Of a stretch of DNA of 64,000 nucleotides, positions 42,555-55,237 are shown in pieces. The DNA lies in NCBI GenBank assembly GCA_020881915.1, contig JAJFPB010000010.1:124001-188000 (forward strand), in the 5' to 3' direction. Position 1 is the first letter of the stretch, and each line of letters begins with the position of its first letter. This DNA is from Paramyrothecium sp. XJ0827 (taxonomy: Eukaryota; Ascomycota; Sordariomycetes; Hypocreales; Stachybotryaceae). Under the pieces are notes generated by a model. The model ran no database searches and was not told where the DNA came from. It saw only the letters and a list, made by a program, of their open reading frames with translations. A program made the position numbers and the translations under genes.

Positions 42555-44367
42555 ATGATCATGTCTGACGCCACCCCGCACACATCGCATCCCAAACGAA
42601 CTTGGAGAAACAACCCAAGGAAATTCGCACCAAAGTCGAGAAGAGGATGCATAACCTGCAAGTAGGTTGTTCTAGTCTCTTGTGCTCAATGCAACGTGAC
42701 CATTCAACTCCCACACCAAACCAATCGAGACACGGGCTGTTGACGTTCGGGGCCTGAAGCTAACATCAGACAATTTGAGGATACGGCGCATCAAATGCGA
42801 GGAGACCTGGCCCGCTTGCAAGAATTGTCTTTCGACTGGGCGCAAATGTGATGGCTATGAGAATAAGCCACTCACCTCCACTGCACCATGCGCCCACTCG
42901 GCCATAGAGACACACCTCGAATCCTCTACCATCAGTCTTCCCGCGAGAAAATTGTCTCAAAACACACAAAGAAAAGATGAGCACCTCGTCGCTAGTGCTT
43001 TGTTTTCAAGCACATCCTACAGTGTACACAGTATCTCTGCACCCATGATCTCTAGTTCCGCTGCAATGGAATTCTTTGAGCACAGTACGATACCTCAGCT
43101 CACTGAGTTTCGCCTGTTCGATGCTTGGCGGAATCTTCTTTTGCTCTTTTCAAACACCGAACCTTGCGTACATCATGCTGCTGTTGCTTTATCGACCATG
43201 CATCGTTGGTATCTCTACAATGGAGACTCCTGTCTAACAATGTTGGCATTAAGACACTACAATCTCGCTATCAGACACCTCCTGCATGCGAAAACCGGGG
43301 ACAAAACTACGATGGAGGCCAGGGTTGTGACTCTCATCGTATGTTACCTCTTTACATGCATTGAGAACCTTTCGGGAAGATACAAGCAAGCATTTAATCA
43401 CATGCGAAGTGGCATCCAGCTACTGATCGAAACCCAAACCCTATCAACAGGAGAGATGCAAGCGACGGGATCTCATGCACTGGTCTTACAACTCATGGAG
43501 CAATTTCGTCATCTTGACCTGAAGGCGGTATTACTTCTCGCGGACTGGGAGCCTCAAATACCTGATGGGCGCGATTACCTCATCTCAAATTCAACGTTCA
43601 GCCATTTGACAACGCCTTCAAACTCTCTTTCCTTGGCTGCAGACCGAATTGAGATCCTGGTTGCGAAAGTAATGAGACTTCGTTCTTGGGAAGAGAAACT
43701 GCGCTGGGGAACTGACGGCCTTAGTTCGGACCTTTATACCTTCGGAATTCAGGACAGTCTTACCCATCAGCTGCAAGCGTGGTCAAAGAGTTTCGAGGTA
43801 TTTCTGCAAAACCATGAGTATTTGAGTGACTCCGAACAACGACTCGTGCAAATGCTTCAACTACAGCATCTCGTCGTGTCAACGATGCTAGCGGCGTACA
43901 CGCCAGAGGGAGAAATGAGTTACGATAGGTATTTGAGGGAGTTCAAAGCTATAATGCTCCTGGTGGAAGGTATGACTTCTGTCTACCAAGTATCATCAGA
44001 ACACGGCCCTAGACTCCCAAGTTTCACCCCGGACATTGGGATCATCCCCGCTCTCTATTTGACAGGGATCAAATGTCGTGATCCTGCCGTCCGTCGCCAA
44101 GTACTGTGCACCCTGCGACGGACTCGGCGACGAGAAGCTGCATGGGATAGCATATCAACAGCCAAGATAATTGAGCGAGTCATGCATATTGAGGAAGCAG
44201 GTCTTGACTTAATCAGTATGGAGGAAATTCCATTTAGTCAACGAATCACCTCAATTGCATGGGGGCCTCTCGAAGCTGGCCGAGCTGGCACTCGTTCGGT
44301 CGTTAGTTATGAACTGTGCTCAATGGACGCTCAGCCCCGGTTCATATCAGAAACAATATGTTTCTGA
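42555..44367 (+). CDS. Zn2Cys6 transcription factor
   Basis: Fungal binuclear zinc-cluster regulator in two exons, 42555-42661 and 42780-44367, with a 118-bp intron (42662-42779) inside the DNA-binding domain. Joining them completes the cluster: GCITCKIRRIKC, then EETWPACKNC and LSTGRKCDGY, spacing C-x2-C-x6-C-x6-C-x2-C-x6-C. The product is 564 residues from ATG 42555, or 562 from the in-frame ATG 42561. A basic stretch (KRTWRNNPRKFAPKSRRG) precedes the fingers. The rest is the helical fungal-specific middle region with no sharp motif. Nuclear role as activator or repressor follows from the family. Target genes are unknown: the divergent TAP-like gene is nearest, and the PKS cluster 15 kb away shows no regulator of its own. 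Confidence 0.9.
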
Positions 44368-45548
44368 TTCAGAATCGTACCAGTAGTCTTTTAGGTGCCT
44401 GGGGAAAATTCGCCGCAAGGCTGTTGTCAATATAATGGGCATATTGTTTAGAGTGATGAACTTAGCACACTGAGTAGCTACCAAGTCTATTTTTGTCTTT
44501 GCTGGACACCTTATGGAAGACTTCACATCTATCTGCAAATTCCTAAAAACACGTTCGCTTTTGTCATAGTTGTGACTGTTCCTGTAAGAGACACGCTCCA
44601 ACCTTGACGCGGCCTTCCATGTAGCCTTGAGCACAATTTCATGACCCTCAATCAGCACTGTCACCGCAGTGATACTCCTTGATCCTACTTTCGGACCTGG
44701 GGAATACTTGTCTTCCTTGACCTGCCCGCCCACGTCTACCTGTTGCTCATGCCCTGGATTCTGCCAGCGAAGGGCATCTAAAGGGGTACTATAAGTTTGC
44801 TAGCACTCTCACCAATAGACTGCTCAAAAATCAATGATTTGACGAGGAAAAGCAGTCTATGGCGTACTTGTGTAATTGTCAGGATCGCGATCGTGGTCGT
44901 CTGCGGAGCCTACTGCTAACTGTTGATCACACCTATCTCTTCTTGGGGCAAGTCCGTCACACGTTTGTAGGTGTTCAATTTCAGTGACAATGGAGAAGCA
45001 CTTCTCAATTCTTGCGCACACCCAACATTGAGGTAAGTAGTGCGAGTACTAGCCGTGACAATCTTGCTGGCGAACTGCGGCTCGGGCGAACATACAGCGG
45101 AGCCGGTAGTCTGGAATAACGCTTGCACCAGAATGTTACCAGAATGTTGGCGAAAACCCCAATATCTGCCCTTTTGGAATAGTATACAAGGCCGTTCCAT
45201 CTCCTGAGGATTATGTTCGTCTCTTAAAGTAGGCGATAAGCTTCGGATTGCTTTTACCAGTTTATTCAGTCTATCGTGTTTGTGACTCAACACAAACCAG
45301 TTCGTCTCGGCAAACCCCTTTTGCAGAGTACAAGAAGGCAATCAAATAACATTCTACCTAACACAATCACTGTTCAAAATTGTAAGTCTTCCGAAACAGC
45401 ATGATTTAGGATACCTGTCACGCAAGCTGAGAGAGCTGTAGGAAATTACCATGCTGCATCACACATGTATATTGGGTTAAGAGTATGAAGAAAGTCTATC
45501 CAAAGTTCTCACCATGCGTACGCAGAGTGTGTCCAAACTCTTAATCCT
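44368..45548 (-). other. gene-poor stretch with unassigned frames
   Basis: Two minus-strand frames are the longest things here: 44916-45341 (141 residues) and 44347-44733 (128 residues, overlapping the end of the regulator gene). The first contains NWFVLSHKHDRLNKLVKAIRSL, cut here as NWFVLSHKHDRLNKLVKAIR, which faintly recalls the end of the fungal HeLo (prion-inhibition) domain. Several stops separate the two, so at best this is a decayed gene. I cannot assign a function. Confidence 0.3.
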
Positions 45549-46520
45549 TCACACCACTCGAACGTAGCGGTATGGCTTAGACACAAAACTTCCAACGGGC
45601 CAGTTTATGTCCCGAGAAAATCGCACGCAGCCAGCTCCACCCATGCACTCGAGTGTCTGGTATCTCGACTTGTTGTCGGTCAGCCACTTCTCAAAGAGGG
45701 TGACATGTCCAGCAGCACCGCCGGTGCCTGCACCAAGTGTACCAACAAAGTCACCGGGCAGGAGCTCATTCCAAGCAATGGCTCTGGCAACATTAGGGAG
45801 GGTGACTGTATTGAGGCTGGAACTGAGGTGGAGAGCCATGGAGACAAATCCTGAGCAGTCGGTACGGTATTGGGCACCTTTGAGGTCAGGATAATAAGCG
45901 TTCATGGAGTATGGGACACGCTTAGTGATCCAGTACTCGGCACGAGTCATGATCTCATTTCGAGAGATGGGCCCATCAAATCCTGAACTACTGCCAGCGC
46001 AATATGGAGCAACCATGCCATCAGTGCCAGTCCAGACATGTTTGTCATTAACGTAACAACCGTTCGGTGTCCTGTCCCAGAGAGTATAACCGTCGATATT
46101 TTGGCCATGGACTTGGCAAGTGATTGCTATGAAAGCATCTTTGGCAAAGTTTTTGACGAGCTTATAACTGTTGGACGGACCCTCGCGGCACTCTGCATTT
46201 GGAGTTGTAATGCGATACCCCTGGACACCACCGCTATTGCTGCAAGTCGGGGCTACCATGCCATCGGTGCCAGTCCAGACGTACTTATCATTGACATAGC
46301 AGCCGTTCGGCGTCCTGTCCCAAAGCGTATAGCCATCAATATTCTGGCCATGAACTTGGCAAGTGATGTCGATGTAGGCGTCTTTCGCGAACTTCTTGAC
46401 AAGCTTGTAACTGTTGGACGGACCCTCTCGGCACTCTGCATCTTGCGTAGTGATACGGTAGCCTGCCCTAACCAGCGGAAGCGCCGCGGTAAGGTAAACC
46501 ACGAGGAGTTTGAGATGCAT
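45549..46520 (-). CDS. secreted NlpC/P60 peptidase with two SH3-like repeats
   Basis: Intronless, 323 residues. A signal peptide covers about 1-19 (MHLKLLVVYLTAALPLVRAG). Two SH3-type wall-binding repeats follow at 20-93 and 101-174. They differ at only a few of 74 positions and share ITCQVHGQNIDGYTLWDRT. The catalytic NlpC/P60 domain has Cys222 in YRTDCSGF and His272 in AAGHVTLF; the third polar residue lies further on, perhaps near ECMGGAGC. NlpC/P60 enzymes cut peptides in bacterial peptidoglycan, a polymer fungi lack, so an outward antibacterial use is the reasonable guess. Architecture and lack of introns recall bacterial enzymes, so old transfer is possible but unproven. A TATA-like element sits upstream at 46655-46662. 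Confidence 0.9.
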   Translation of the reverse strand: MHLKLLVVYLTAALPLVRAGYRITTQDAECREGPSNSYKLVKKFAKDAYIDITCQVHGQNIDGYTLWDRTPNGCYVNDKYVWTGTDGMVAPTCSNSGGVQGYRITTPNAECREGPSNSYKLVKNFAKDAFIAITCQVHGQNIDGYTLWDRTPNGCYVNDKHVWTGTDGMVAPYCAGSSSGFDGPISRNEIMTRAEYWITKRVPYSMNAYYPDLKGAQYRTDCSGFVSMALHLSSSLNTVTLPNVARAIAWNELLPGDFVGTLGAGTGGAAGHVTLFEKWLTDNKSRYQTLECMGGAGCVRFSRDINWPVGSFVSKPYRYVRVV

Positions 46521-47258
46521 TATAGAAGGACTTTTTATAGGAATAGTATACTAAACAAGATCGCCCCGTTATGGTTGAAGAATGTGATGAAGGAATTTGT
46601 TTTTAATGTGTGAGAGGATAGGTTGAAATAATAACAGTGGTGCCTCAGCTACATCTTTATACTTATCATCACCTCAGGAGAGCTAAGCTTGATGGGCTGT
46701 TTTCATATGAACTTCAGTCATCGGGTGCTTGAAGACGGGGCTCTGTTGTAAGTTAGCCTGAGCTGACTTCCTAAGAGCTAGGCAGCTAGGCGAGCATGCG
46801 GCCGGACGAAAGGAAATGAAGAACAAATTGCGCAGGGTAGCCACATAGCTTATGGGGGACTATTTGCAGCCCCAACATCCCAGGAGTGATGACCAGGCTC
46901 GCTTGATTGTAGTATGCAATGACAAGTCGCATCGTAAGACGGCTGTGGAGTTTTGCCGTAATTTTTTAATCCGTCTGCATGCTGATGAGGCTCTTTTAGG
47001 GTGACCCTGGTCGTGATTGGGCTTTTTCCCCGACAACCCTGCCATGTTCTAGACCCGACAGGGGCAGGGTTGAGAATGATTGGTCAGTTAGGTTCAGCGG
47101 TTGGAGCTGAGCCACAGCCCATTGCATGTGCCTCTCATCTTCTTATTCTACAGAGTATAATTTTATCCCGGTCGTTTCCCTTAAGAGTGTCTAAGGCGTT
47201 GAGGATAAAGAAGAAGAAAGGATTATTAATAATAACGTTTCGCTGAAGGTGTAAGATG
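46521..47258. other. intergenic region up to the first retroelement
   Basis: About 740 bp. The first 150 bp hold the NlpC/P60 promoter, with GTATAAAG on the minus strand at 46655-46662. The rest has no gene. The last five bases, AGATG at 47254-47258, are the left copy of the retroelement's target duplication. Confidence 0.6.
46655..46662 (-). promoter_or_regulatory. TATA-like element of the NlpC/P60 gene
   Basis: GTATAAAG on the minus strand, about 135 bp before ATG 46520. The spacing is long but allowed for fungi. By-eye call. Confidence 0.4.
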
Positions 47259-47909
47259 TGTCACGACCCGCACTAACCCCGTTAACTAAGCCAGTACGGA
47301 ATAAATATGACCTATATTAGTTATAATAGATGCTACGTAGAGAAGCTAGGCGAACTAACTAGTAAACTATAAATTAAATATATACTAGTTCTTACTAAGG
47401 ATATAGTTATATAGGACTAATATAGCTAGAGATTTAAATAAATAATAGGGGAATATATTAGGTATAATATAGCTACTATTCTAGGGATCTAATAGACTAT
47501 AGTCCCTACTTAGTAAGGCAGAAAAGGGGCTAATACCTAATTACCCCGGAACTAAGAATATAAGTAAATTCCTATATAATACTAAGTAAGGGAAGGGCTA
47601 ATTATATATATATACTTATATATTATAACTAAGTATATTAAATTAAGTATATTAGTAATTACCCTAATGGAGTAATTATAATAAGTATATAAATAGAAGA
47701 ATTCTACCTTAGGATAAATAGAAGACTACTAGCTATTAATAATATATAGTCCCTAAGATAATCTTTATTATATTATTTTCTTATAGACTAGTAATAATCC
47801 CTTATATACTTTAAATACTTTTTTATTATTTTATTTAAGAATAAATAAATCTCTAATAATCCTTAGTTATTTTATATCTTTTAATATAAAACTACTTCTA
47901 ATTATTATA
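47259..47909 (+). repeat. 5' LTR of retroelement 1
   Basis: 651 bp, starting TGTCACGACC and ending ATTATTATA. Aligns end to end without length change to 54587-55237. It has kept more C and G at its left edge than its partner. A conserved block TATTAATAGCTCTTATT right after it is the likely primer-binding site, itself mutated. Confidence 0.92.
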
Positions 47910-49075
47910 TATTAATAGCTCTTATTCTAGGTAATATTATTATACCTAAAGTAATATTAAAAATAATAAGTAAGTTAACTAAGTTAATCCCTAAGGGAAA
48001 GAAAGTAGCCTACCTTATAGTACTATAGCCTCTACTTACTAAGATTACTTCTAAAAAAACCCCCTTAGGAAATAATATTATTATAAATAAAGACCTAGCT
48101 TTATAATTAAATTCTAATAATAATAATAAAATTATTACCCTATAAGTAAAAGTCTAAAAGAATATTTAAATTACTAATAAAAAGCTTAATTAATTTTAAA
48201 ATAATATCCTTAATACTTAATAAATCTATAAACTTAAGTAACTTATTAAGATCTTAAAGAAGAAAATAACTAATATAATATAACTCTATATAGAGGAATC
48301 TAAGAAAAATAGGGAAATACTTAAATAACTCTAGAATATAAACCTTAGTAGAGCTATAGGGATCTAGAAAAATAAGAGAGCTATTCTATAAACTAAGAAG
48401 CCTAAGCCCTTTAATAGTACCCTAAGTAAACTCTAAATATTTATTATATTACTTAAAGTATATTATTTAAATTATTTCTTACTCTTTATATAAGATTATA
48501 ATAGAATTATATTTATAGCTTATAATTTAATTAAAAAAGTATAAATCTAGTTTAAGTCTATACTCTAAAACTATATTAATAATACTTTTATTTTTTAAAT
48601 AAATTATATTAAATATATTTTTATAAGCTTTTAGAAGTTTAAAAAAGAAATTAAATATATTTTTAGGATAATTAATAAAATATAAAATACTAAGAGAGTC
48701 TTTAATTTACTTAAATAAATTAGATCTTATATTAAGCTTATTACTAAGTTCCTCTATATTACTATATTACTTTATTAGCTAGAGAATATTTTAAAGAAAA
48801 TCTTTTATAATAAGATTAAACCTAATATAAAAAATAAACTTATTAAAGTTAAGTATAATAAGATCTTACTATTAGAATATATATATAAAGTAGTAAAAAT
48901 TAATAATTAAAATTAGGAATACTAGAAGAAAAGAGAATAAGAAAATAAAGTAAAGAAATTTAAAACCCCCTACTAAATAAACTAAAAAAAAAAGAAATTT
49001 ATTCCTATAGTCTATAAAACTATAGTAGAATCTATAGAAATTAATATTATCTAGAAATAAGGAAAAAACTTCTTC

Positions 49076-49117
49076 TACTATAACTATAGAAAAAAGAAAT
49101 ACTATATATAGGACTAT
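49076..49117 (+). other. mutated gag zinc-knuckle (CCHC) trace
   Basis: In one frame the C-x2-C-x4-H-x4-C spacing is intact, but each Cys position is TAC/TAT where TGC/TGT would be expected, the His position is TAC for CAC, and a TAG stands inside. Every change is C-to-T or G-to-A at CA/TG, the RIP signature. Confidence 0.75.
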
Positions 49118-51189
49118 AGAAGTAAGCCCTAAGATAGAAAAAAACCTATTTTTAGCTAATCTAAGAAGAATAATATAATATTAATATAATTAAAAAATAA
49201 TTAATTAATATTATTACTAAATAGGAATCTACTAAGAATATTCCTAATTAATAAGTAATAATTAAAGATATCTCTAATATTACTAGCCTAACTAACTTAC
49301 TAAGAGGAACCCCTATAATTAATAAACCCTTAAATAATAAATTAGAATTAAGTATAGGTACTACTAAAGGTACCTTACTTCTACTTAATTATATATTAAT
49401 TAAAGCTAGAACTAAGTAATATAATTTATTCTTTAAAAATTAAGAAATATATATCTAAGTAGTAATTATAAAGGTAGCTATAAGCTTATAGGAAGTAAAA
49501 TTTACTATTAACTCTTAATATAACCCCCTATTTAATCTTAATTACTATAGATATAATAAAATCTTATAGGTATCTTATATAGTATACTAATACCCTATCT
49601 ACCTTACTACTAAAGTAAAATAAAATATATTTCCTATATATATATAAGGTACTAAAATAGAAAACCCCTATATATTTAAGGAAATACCTTACTAGAAGAT
49701 TAAGATATATTATCTTAGGTATTAAATTATAATCCTTAAATTAAATAAGAAATACCCTAAAGAATATTACTTTAAAGTAGAAGAAATCTATAAAACTAAT
49801 AAATACTAAATATACTACTAAGTAAAAATTAACTAATTCTATAGACTCTAAAATAAATATAGAAGAGAATATATTTAGCTAGAAAATATACTTCTAAATA
49901 AAGATTATAAATATATTAAAATAATAATTTTATAATTTCTTAATAAGCTCCTAAGAAGGGAATATTACTATAAGATAGGGTACTTTACCTATAACTATAA
50001 GAAAAAAGTACCTATAGCCTATAAGATTAAATCTAGTCCTATAGAGATTAGCTATATAAAAGATAATCTATATTACTACTATAATTATAAAAAATATAAA
50101 ATAGAAAGAATATATCTTTATAAGAAAATAGAATCTAAAATAATAGATATTATAAAAGAAGAATATATCTAGAAGTATAAAGAATATTACTACTTATATT
50201 AAATCTACTATAAGTATATTATTTATATAAAAGAGATAAGTAATAAATTACCTATTAATATTAAAGAAACTAAGTAGAGAATTAATAGAATCCTAGTATA
50301 AAGTAACTAAATAAAAAATAAGATCTATTAACTATAATTAGGCTATAAGGTAATAGAAGAAAGTAATAAACTATTACTATAATCTAGAAGTAAAAATAGG
50401 TAAAATAATAAGAATACTATATTAATTTTATAATCTAGGGTATAACTATTAATACTAGGGTAAATATTAGTACTAAGGAAAATTATATTAATCCTAACTT
50501 TATAAACTAATATAAAATCTTATAGAGAAGGAAAAAAAAACTATATAAAGCTATAAATATAAAAGAAGTCCCTTTTACTTATAATAAGGGATTAATAAAT
50601 AAAGAAGTAATTCTTTATATAATAATATAAGAAGTTACTTATAATATTACCTTTAATATAGTATAAATATAATTTAATATACTTCTAAATAAACTATAGC
50701 TAAAAGATTAAAGATTTACCTTTAATTAGAATAATAGCTAAGTTATAATAGTAGAATTATAATTACCTTAAGTAAGAAAAAGAAAACTAAAAAAGAGAAA
50801 AGAAGTAAATATTTATAATAAAACCCTATCTAAAAAAGGAAGGACTCTCCTAAAATAGAAGAATTATTAAGTAAAAGCTAAAGTATTAACTAATAATAGA
50901 ATATAATCTAGTATATAATATAAATAAAGCTAAGTAATATCTACCTATAAGTAAAAAGTAATTAATTTTATTTATATTCTTATATATAATATTAAGAAGT
51001 AAATATAAGTAAAATAAGAAGTAGAAAATAGGCTTATAAATATCCTAGAAAAATACTATAAATATATAAAGCTATTTATAAAAAACCTAGAAAGTAGATT
51101 CCCTAAATACTTAAAATAGAACTATAAAATCTACCTAATTAATAGAAAAAAGATCTATTTCCTACTAATTTATAATCTTAATATTAAAG

Positions 51190-53945
51190 AACTAAAAATA
51201 TTAAAAAAATATATTAATAAGAATCTTAAGAAGAGATATATCTAATAGTTAATATTACTTACTAAATACCTTATTATATTTATTTTAAAAAAGAATAGGA
51301 AACTCCGCTTATATATAGACTACTACTAACTTAATAATATTACTATTAAGAATAAAATATTTCTACCTCTTATTACTAAAATAAGAAATTACTTATATAG
51401 TAAAATAATTTTTACTATACTTAATCTTAAAGGTATTTATAATTTAATTAAAATAAAGAAAGGAGATAAATAGAAGATTATATTCTATATAAAATTTAGA
51501 TTCTTTAAAACCTTAGTAATATTATTTAGCCTAATTAATATATTAACTATATTTTAATATATAATTAATTATATTTTAAGAGAATTTATAAATAATTTTA
51601 TTATTATTTACTTAAATAATATATTTATTTTCTTAGAGAATAAAGAATAATATAAAGAGTATATATATAAAGTACTTTAGGTACTATAAAATACTAAACT
51701 CCTAGTAGAACCTACTAAAAGTAACTTCTATATATATAAAGTAGATTTCCTTAGATATACTATTTAATCTAATAAAATCTAAATAAAGAAAAGTAAAATT
51801 ATAGTAATTAAAGAATAGAAGCCCCTTATAAATAATATTAAAAATATTTAGAGCTTTCTAGGATTTATTAATTATTATTAATACTTTATTAAATACTTTA
51901 GAAAGATTACTAAGCTACTAATAAACTTAACTAAAAAAGATATACTCTTTAAGTAGATCCTAAAGACCTAATAAGCTTTTAAGGAGATTAAGAAATAAAT
52001 TATTAGTAAATCTATATTAATAATTTTTAACTTAAAGAAGTAAATTATTTTAGAAATTAATATCTCTAATTATATCTTTAGTACTACTATTAAGTAAATA
52101 AAAAATAATAAACTCCTATATCCTATTACTTTCTAGTCTAAGAAAATTACTAGATCTTTACTTTACTACCTTATTTATAATAAAGAGTTTATAGTAATTA
52201 TTAAAGTATTTAAGGAATTCTAATATTACCTTATAGGTATAGAATATAAAGTTAAGATCTATATTAATTATTAGAATATTACTTACTTTATTATAATTTA
52301 AATCCTAATAATAAAATAAGTCTACTATATAGAAATACTTATATCCTTTAATTATAAGATTATTTACTAAAAAGGATCTAAGAATAGATATACTAATATA
52401 CTAAGCTAGAAAAGTAAATATAAATAAGAAATCTCTAAGGTAATATAATAGCTATTATATTTAAACTTAGAAGGGAATTATAAGTAGAAAACTATTAATT
52501 TAATTAAAATCTATAAGATTAAAATAGAAGATAAGTAATATAATAAAATCAGAAAATAAAGTAAAAAATATATTATATATATTATAGAAGTACCTATAGA
52601 AGTAAGTATAGAATATAATATAGTACCTATATATAATAACTAAATATAAATCCTAGAGGAAATATAAGAAGAAATTCTAATTAAAATCTATAGGTACTAT
52701 ACTATTAGATATAAAGGAATTAAAAAAACTATAGAAGTAATATATTAGATATATAGCTACCTTAGAATAAAGAAAGATATAAAAGGAATTATAAGGAAAT
52801 ATAATACCTATAATAAAACCAAAGCCTTAAGATATAAATCTTATAAATACCTTAAATTACTACTAGTACTAACTAGACCTTAGTAATTAATTTTATAGGA
52901 CTTTATTATTAAGCTCCCCTAATTAAAGAAACTAAGCTCTAAAAATAGCTATAATAGTATTTTTATTATTATTAATAGGCTTACTAAATATATCTATTTT
53001 ATTATTTATAATAAGGTAACTAATACTAAAGATATAATATATTACTTTTATAAGTATATTATAAGCTAATATAGTATACTAGAAGAAATTATTTCTAATA
53101 GAGGACCTATATTTATATCTAAATTCTAGTAAAAATTAGTAGCTCTCTTAGATATTAACTATAAACTAAGTATAGCCTATTACCTATAAATAAATAAATA
53201 AATAGAATATATAAACTAAATCTTAAAATAATACCTCTACTATTATATTAATTACTAATAGAAGAATTAAATAAAATAGCTACCTATAGTATAATACTAC
53301 TATAATAATACTAAGTTAGAAACCACTAAAATATTACTATTTTATATAAATTATAGATTTAAACTAACTATTAAGTATACTAAATATAAAGAATCTCTTA
53401 ATAAACTAGCTATTATTAAGGTAAAAGAACTTAAATAATTATATAATATAATAAAATAAGAAATTTTATTTATAAATTAGAAAATAAAGAAATATTATAA
53501 TATAAAAAGATTACTAAAGTTAATCTTTAAGAAAAAAAATATAATCTACTTACTTAAAAAAAATATAAAAATAATATAACTAAGTAATAAATTAGATTAT
53601 AAAAAACTTAGATCCTTTAAAATCTTATATAGAATTAAAGATATTAATTATAAATTAGAATTACCTAATATAATAAAATACTACCTAGTATTTTATATTA
53701 TACTTTTAGAACTAATACTAGATAATAAACCTATAGAAGAAATTATTAAGGTACTTATAAAGAAAGAAAAATATAAAGTAGAATAAATACTTATATATAA
53801 ATAAACTAAAAATAAAGAAGAACTATATTTTATTAAATAAAAAAATTATAATAAAAGTAAAAATACTTAGGAATTACTTAAATACCTAAGTAAAGCTAGC
53901 TTAAAGCTAAAGAAATTCTAAAATTAAATAAAGCTTTAAAACCTA
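51190..53945 (+). pseudogene. pol remnant: reverse transcriptase, RNase H, integrase, chromodomain
   Basis: Readable in pieces despite frequent stops. RT block KLRLYIDYY-stop-LNNITIKN near 51300 and a YLNNIFIF remnant near 51608. RNase H-like block with YNKEFIVIIKVFKEF near 52190. Integrase core DFIIKLP near 52900 and SNRGPIF near 53095. Chromodomain-like end with YKVE...LYFIK..NYNKSKNT near 53770-53880. The order fits Ty3/Gypsy with a chromodomain. No functional protein can be made. Confidence 0.85.
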
Positions 53946-54570
53946 AGATTTACTAATCTATATCTAAAGAAAAAGTAATATTAAAATAAGCTAAGAATTA
54001 AATATTAAGAATAATCTCTACCTCTTTAATAAGAATCTCCTCCTTAGCCTTAGTACTCTCTACTAAATAAGTACTTTTATTCTTTAAGGCTTAGTACTAA
54101 TAATATAATTATATTAAATAAGCTAGAGACTTAAAGAAAGTAGCTTAGTAATAAAGTAGCTTTTCCTCTACCTTAATCTTCTCCTTCTTTAGCTTCTTAT
54201 TCTTATTAATTATTTAATAAACTAAATTATAATTAATAAGAACTAGGGAATATATAAAAAAAAGAACCTATAAGATATTAAAGGAATACCTATTAAATTA
54301 TAAGAATAACTAAAATAAGTATATATTTAGTAATACTTTAACTTAGATAGTATCTTATACTTTATATTCTTTAAGTAATAATAGGTATAAAGTATAATAA
54401 TAAAATTAAATCTAAAAATAGTATTAATATAAAGATAATAATAAATAGTAGCCTCTGAGGTTATTATAAAGGAGAGAAAGAAGAAGAAATACTTACTAGG
54501 CTATAATTAAGAAATCTAGAAATTAGCCTAATTTATATAAAGAAATAGCTAGATCTCTAGAGTAGGCCTT

Positions 54571-54586
54571 AGGGAGGGAAGTATTA
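54571..54586 (+). other. polypurine tract before the 3' LTR
   Basis: AGGGAGGGAAGTATTA runs up to the 3' LTR start at 54587. Such a tract primes plus-strand synthesis. A matching AAAGAGAGAAGTAT ends the window at 64000 in the second element. Confidence 0.75.
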
Positions 54587-55237
54587 TATTATAACCTATA
54601 TTAATCCTATTAACTAAGCTAGTATAGAATAAATATAACCTATACTAATTATAATAGATACTATATAAAGAAGCTAGGTAAACTAACTAGTAGACTATAA
54701 ATTAAATATATACTAGTTCTTACTAAGAATATAGTTATATAGGACTAATATAGCTAAAGGTTTAAATAGATAATAAGGAAATATATTAAGTATAATATAG
54801 CTACTATCCTAGGGATCTAATAAACTATAGTCTCTACCTAGTAAGGTAGAAAAGGGGCTAGTACCTAATTACCCTAGAACTAAGAATATAGGTAAATTCC
54901 TATATAATACTAAGTAAGGGAAGGGCTAATTATATATATATACTTATATACTATAACTAAGTGTACTAAATTAAGTATACTAGTAATTACCTTAATAAAG
55001 TAATTATAATAAGTATATAGATAGGAGGATTCTACCTTAGGATAGATAGAAGACTACTAGCTATTAATAATATATAGTCCCTAAAATAACCTTTATTATA
55101 CTATTCTCTTATAGACTAGTAATAACCCCTTATATACTTTAGATACTTTCCTATTATTCTATCTAAGAATAAATAAACCCCCAACAATCCTTAGTTACCC
55201 TATACCTTTTGGTGTAAGGCTACCCCCGATTATTATA
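54587..55237 (+). repeat. 3' LTR of retroelement 1
   Basis: 651 bp. Its first 25 bases differ from the 5' LTR only by C/T and G/A swaps, for example TATTATAACC against TGTCACGACC. Towards its right end (from about 55175) it has kept several C and G bases lost in the 5' copy (CCCTATACC, GGTGTAAGG), so mutation fell unevenly on the pair. Confidence 0.92.

Larger units (their letters stand above)
47259..55237 (+). mobile_element. complete Ty3/Gypsy chromovirus-type LTR retrotransposon, RIP-mutated
   Basis: A 7,979-bp element. LTRs of exactly 651 bp lie at both ends, and AGATG flanks it on each side (47254-47258 and 55238-55242). Internal order reads as a plus-strand gag-pol: a zinc knuckle trace at 49076-49117, reverse transcriptase about 51190-51780 with a YLNNI remnant of the YLDDI motif near 51608, an RNase H-like stretch about 52040-52370, integrase about 52740-53420, and a C-terminal chromodomain at about 53765-53945. 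RT before integrase means Ty3/Gypsy; the chromodomain places it with chromoviruses. Nearly all CA and TG dinucleotides are gone, TA is in great excess, and stops occur throughout, so it is inert. A purine tract precedes the 3' LTR. Confidence 0.93.
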
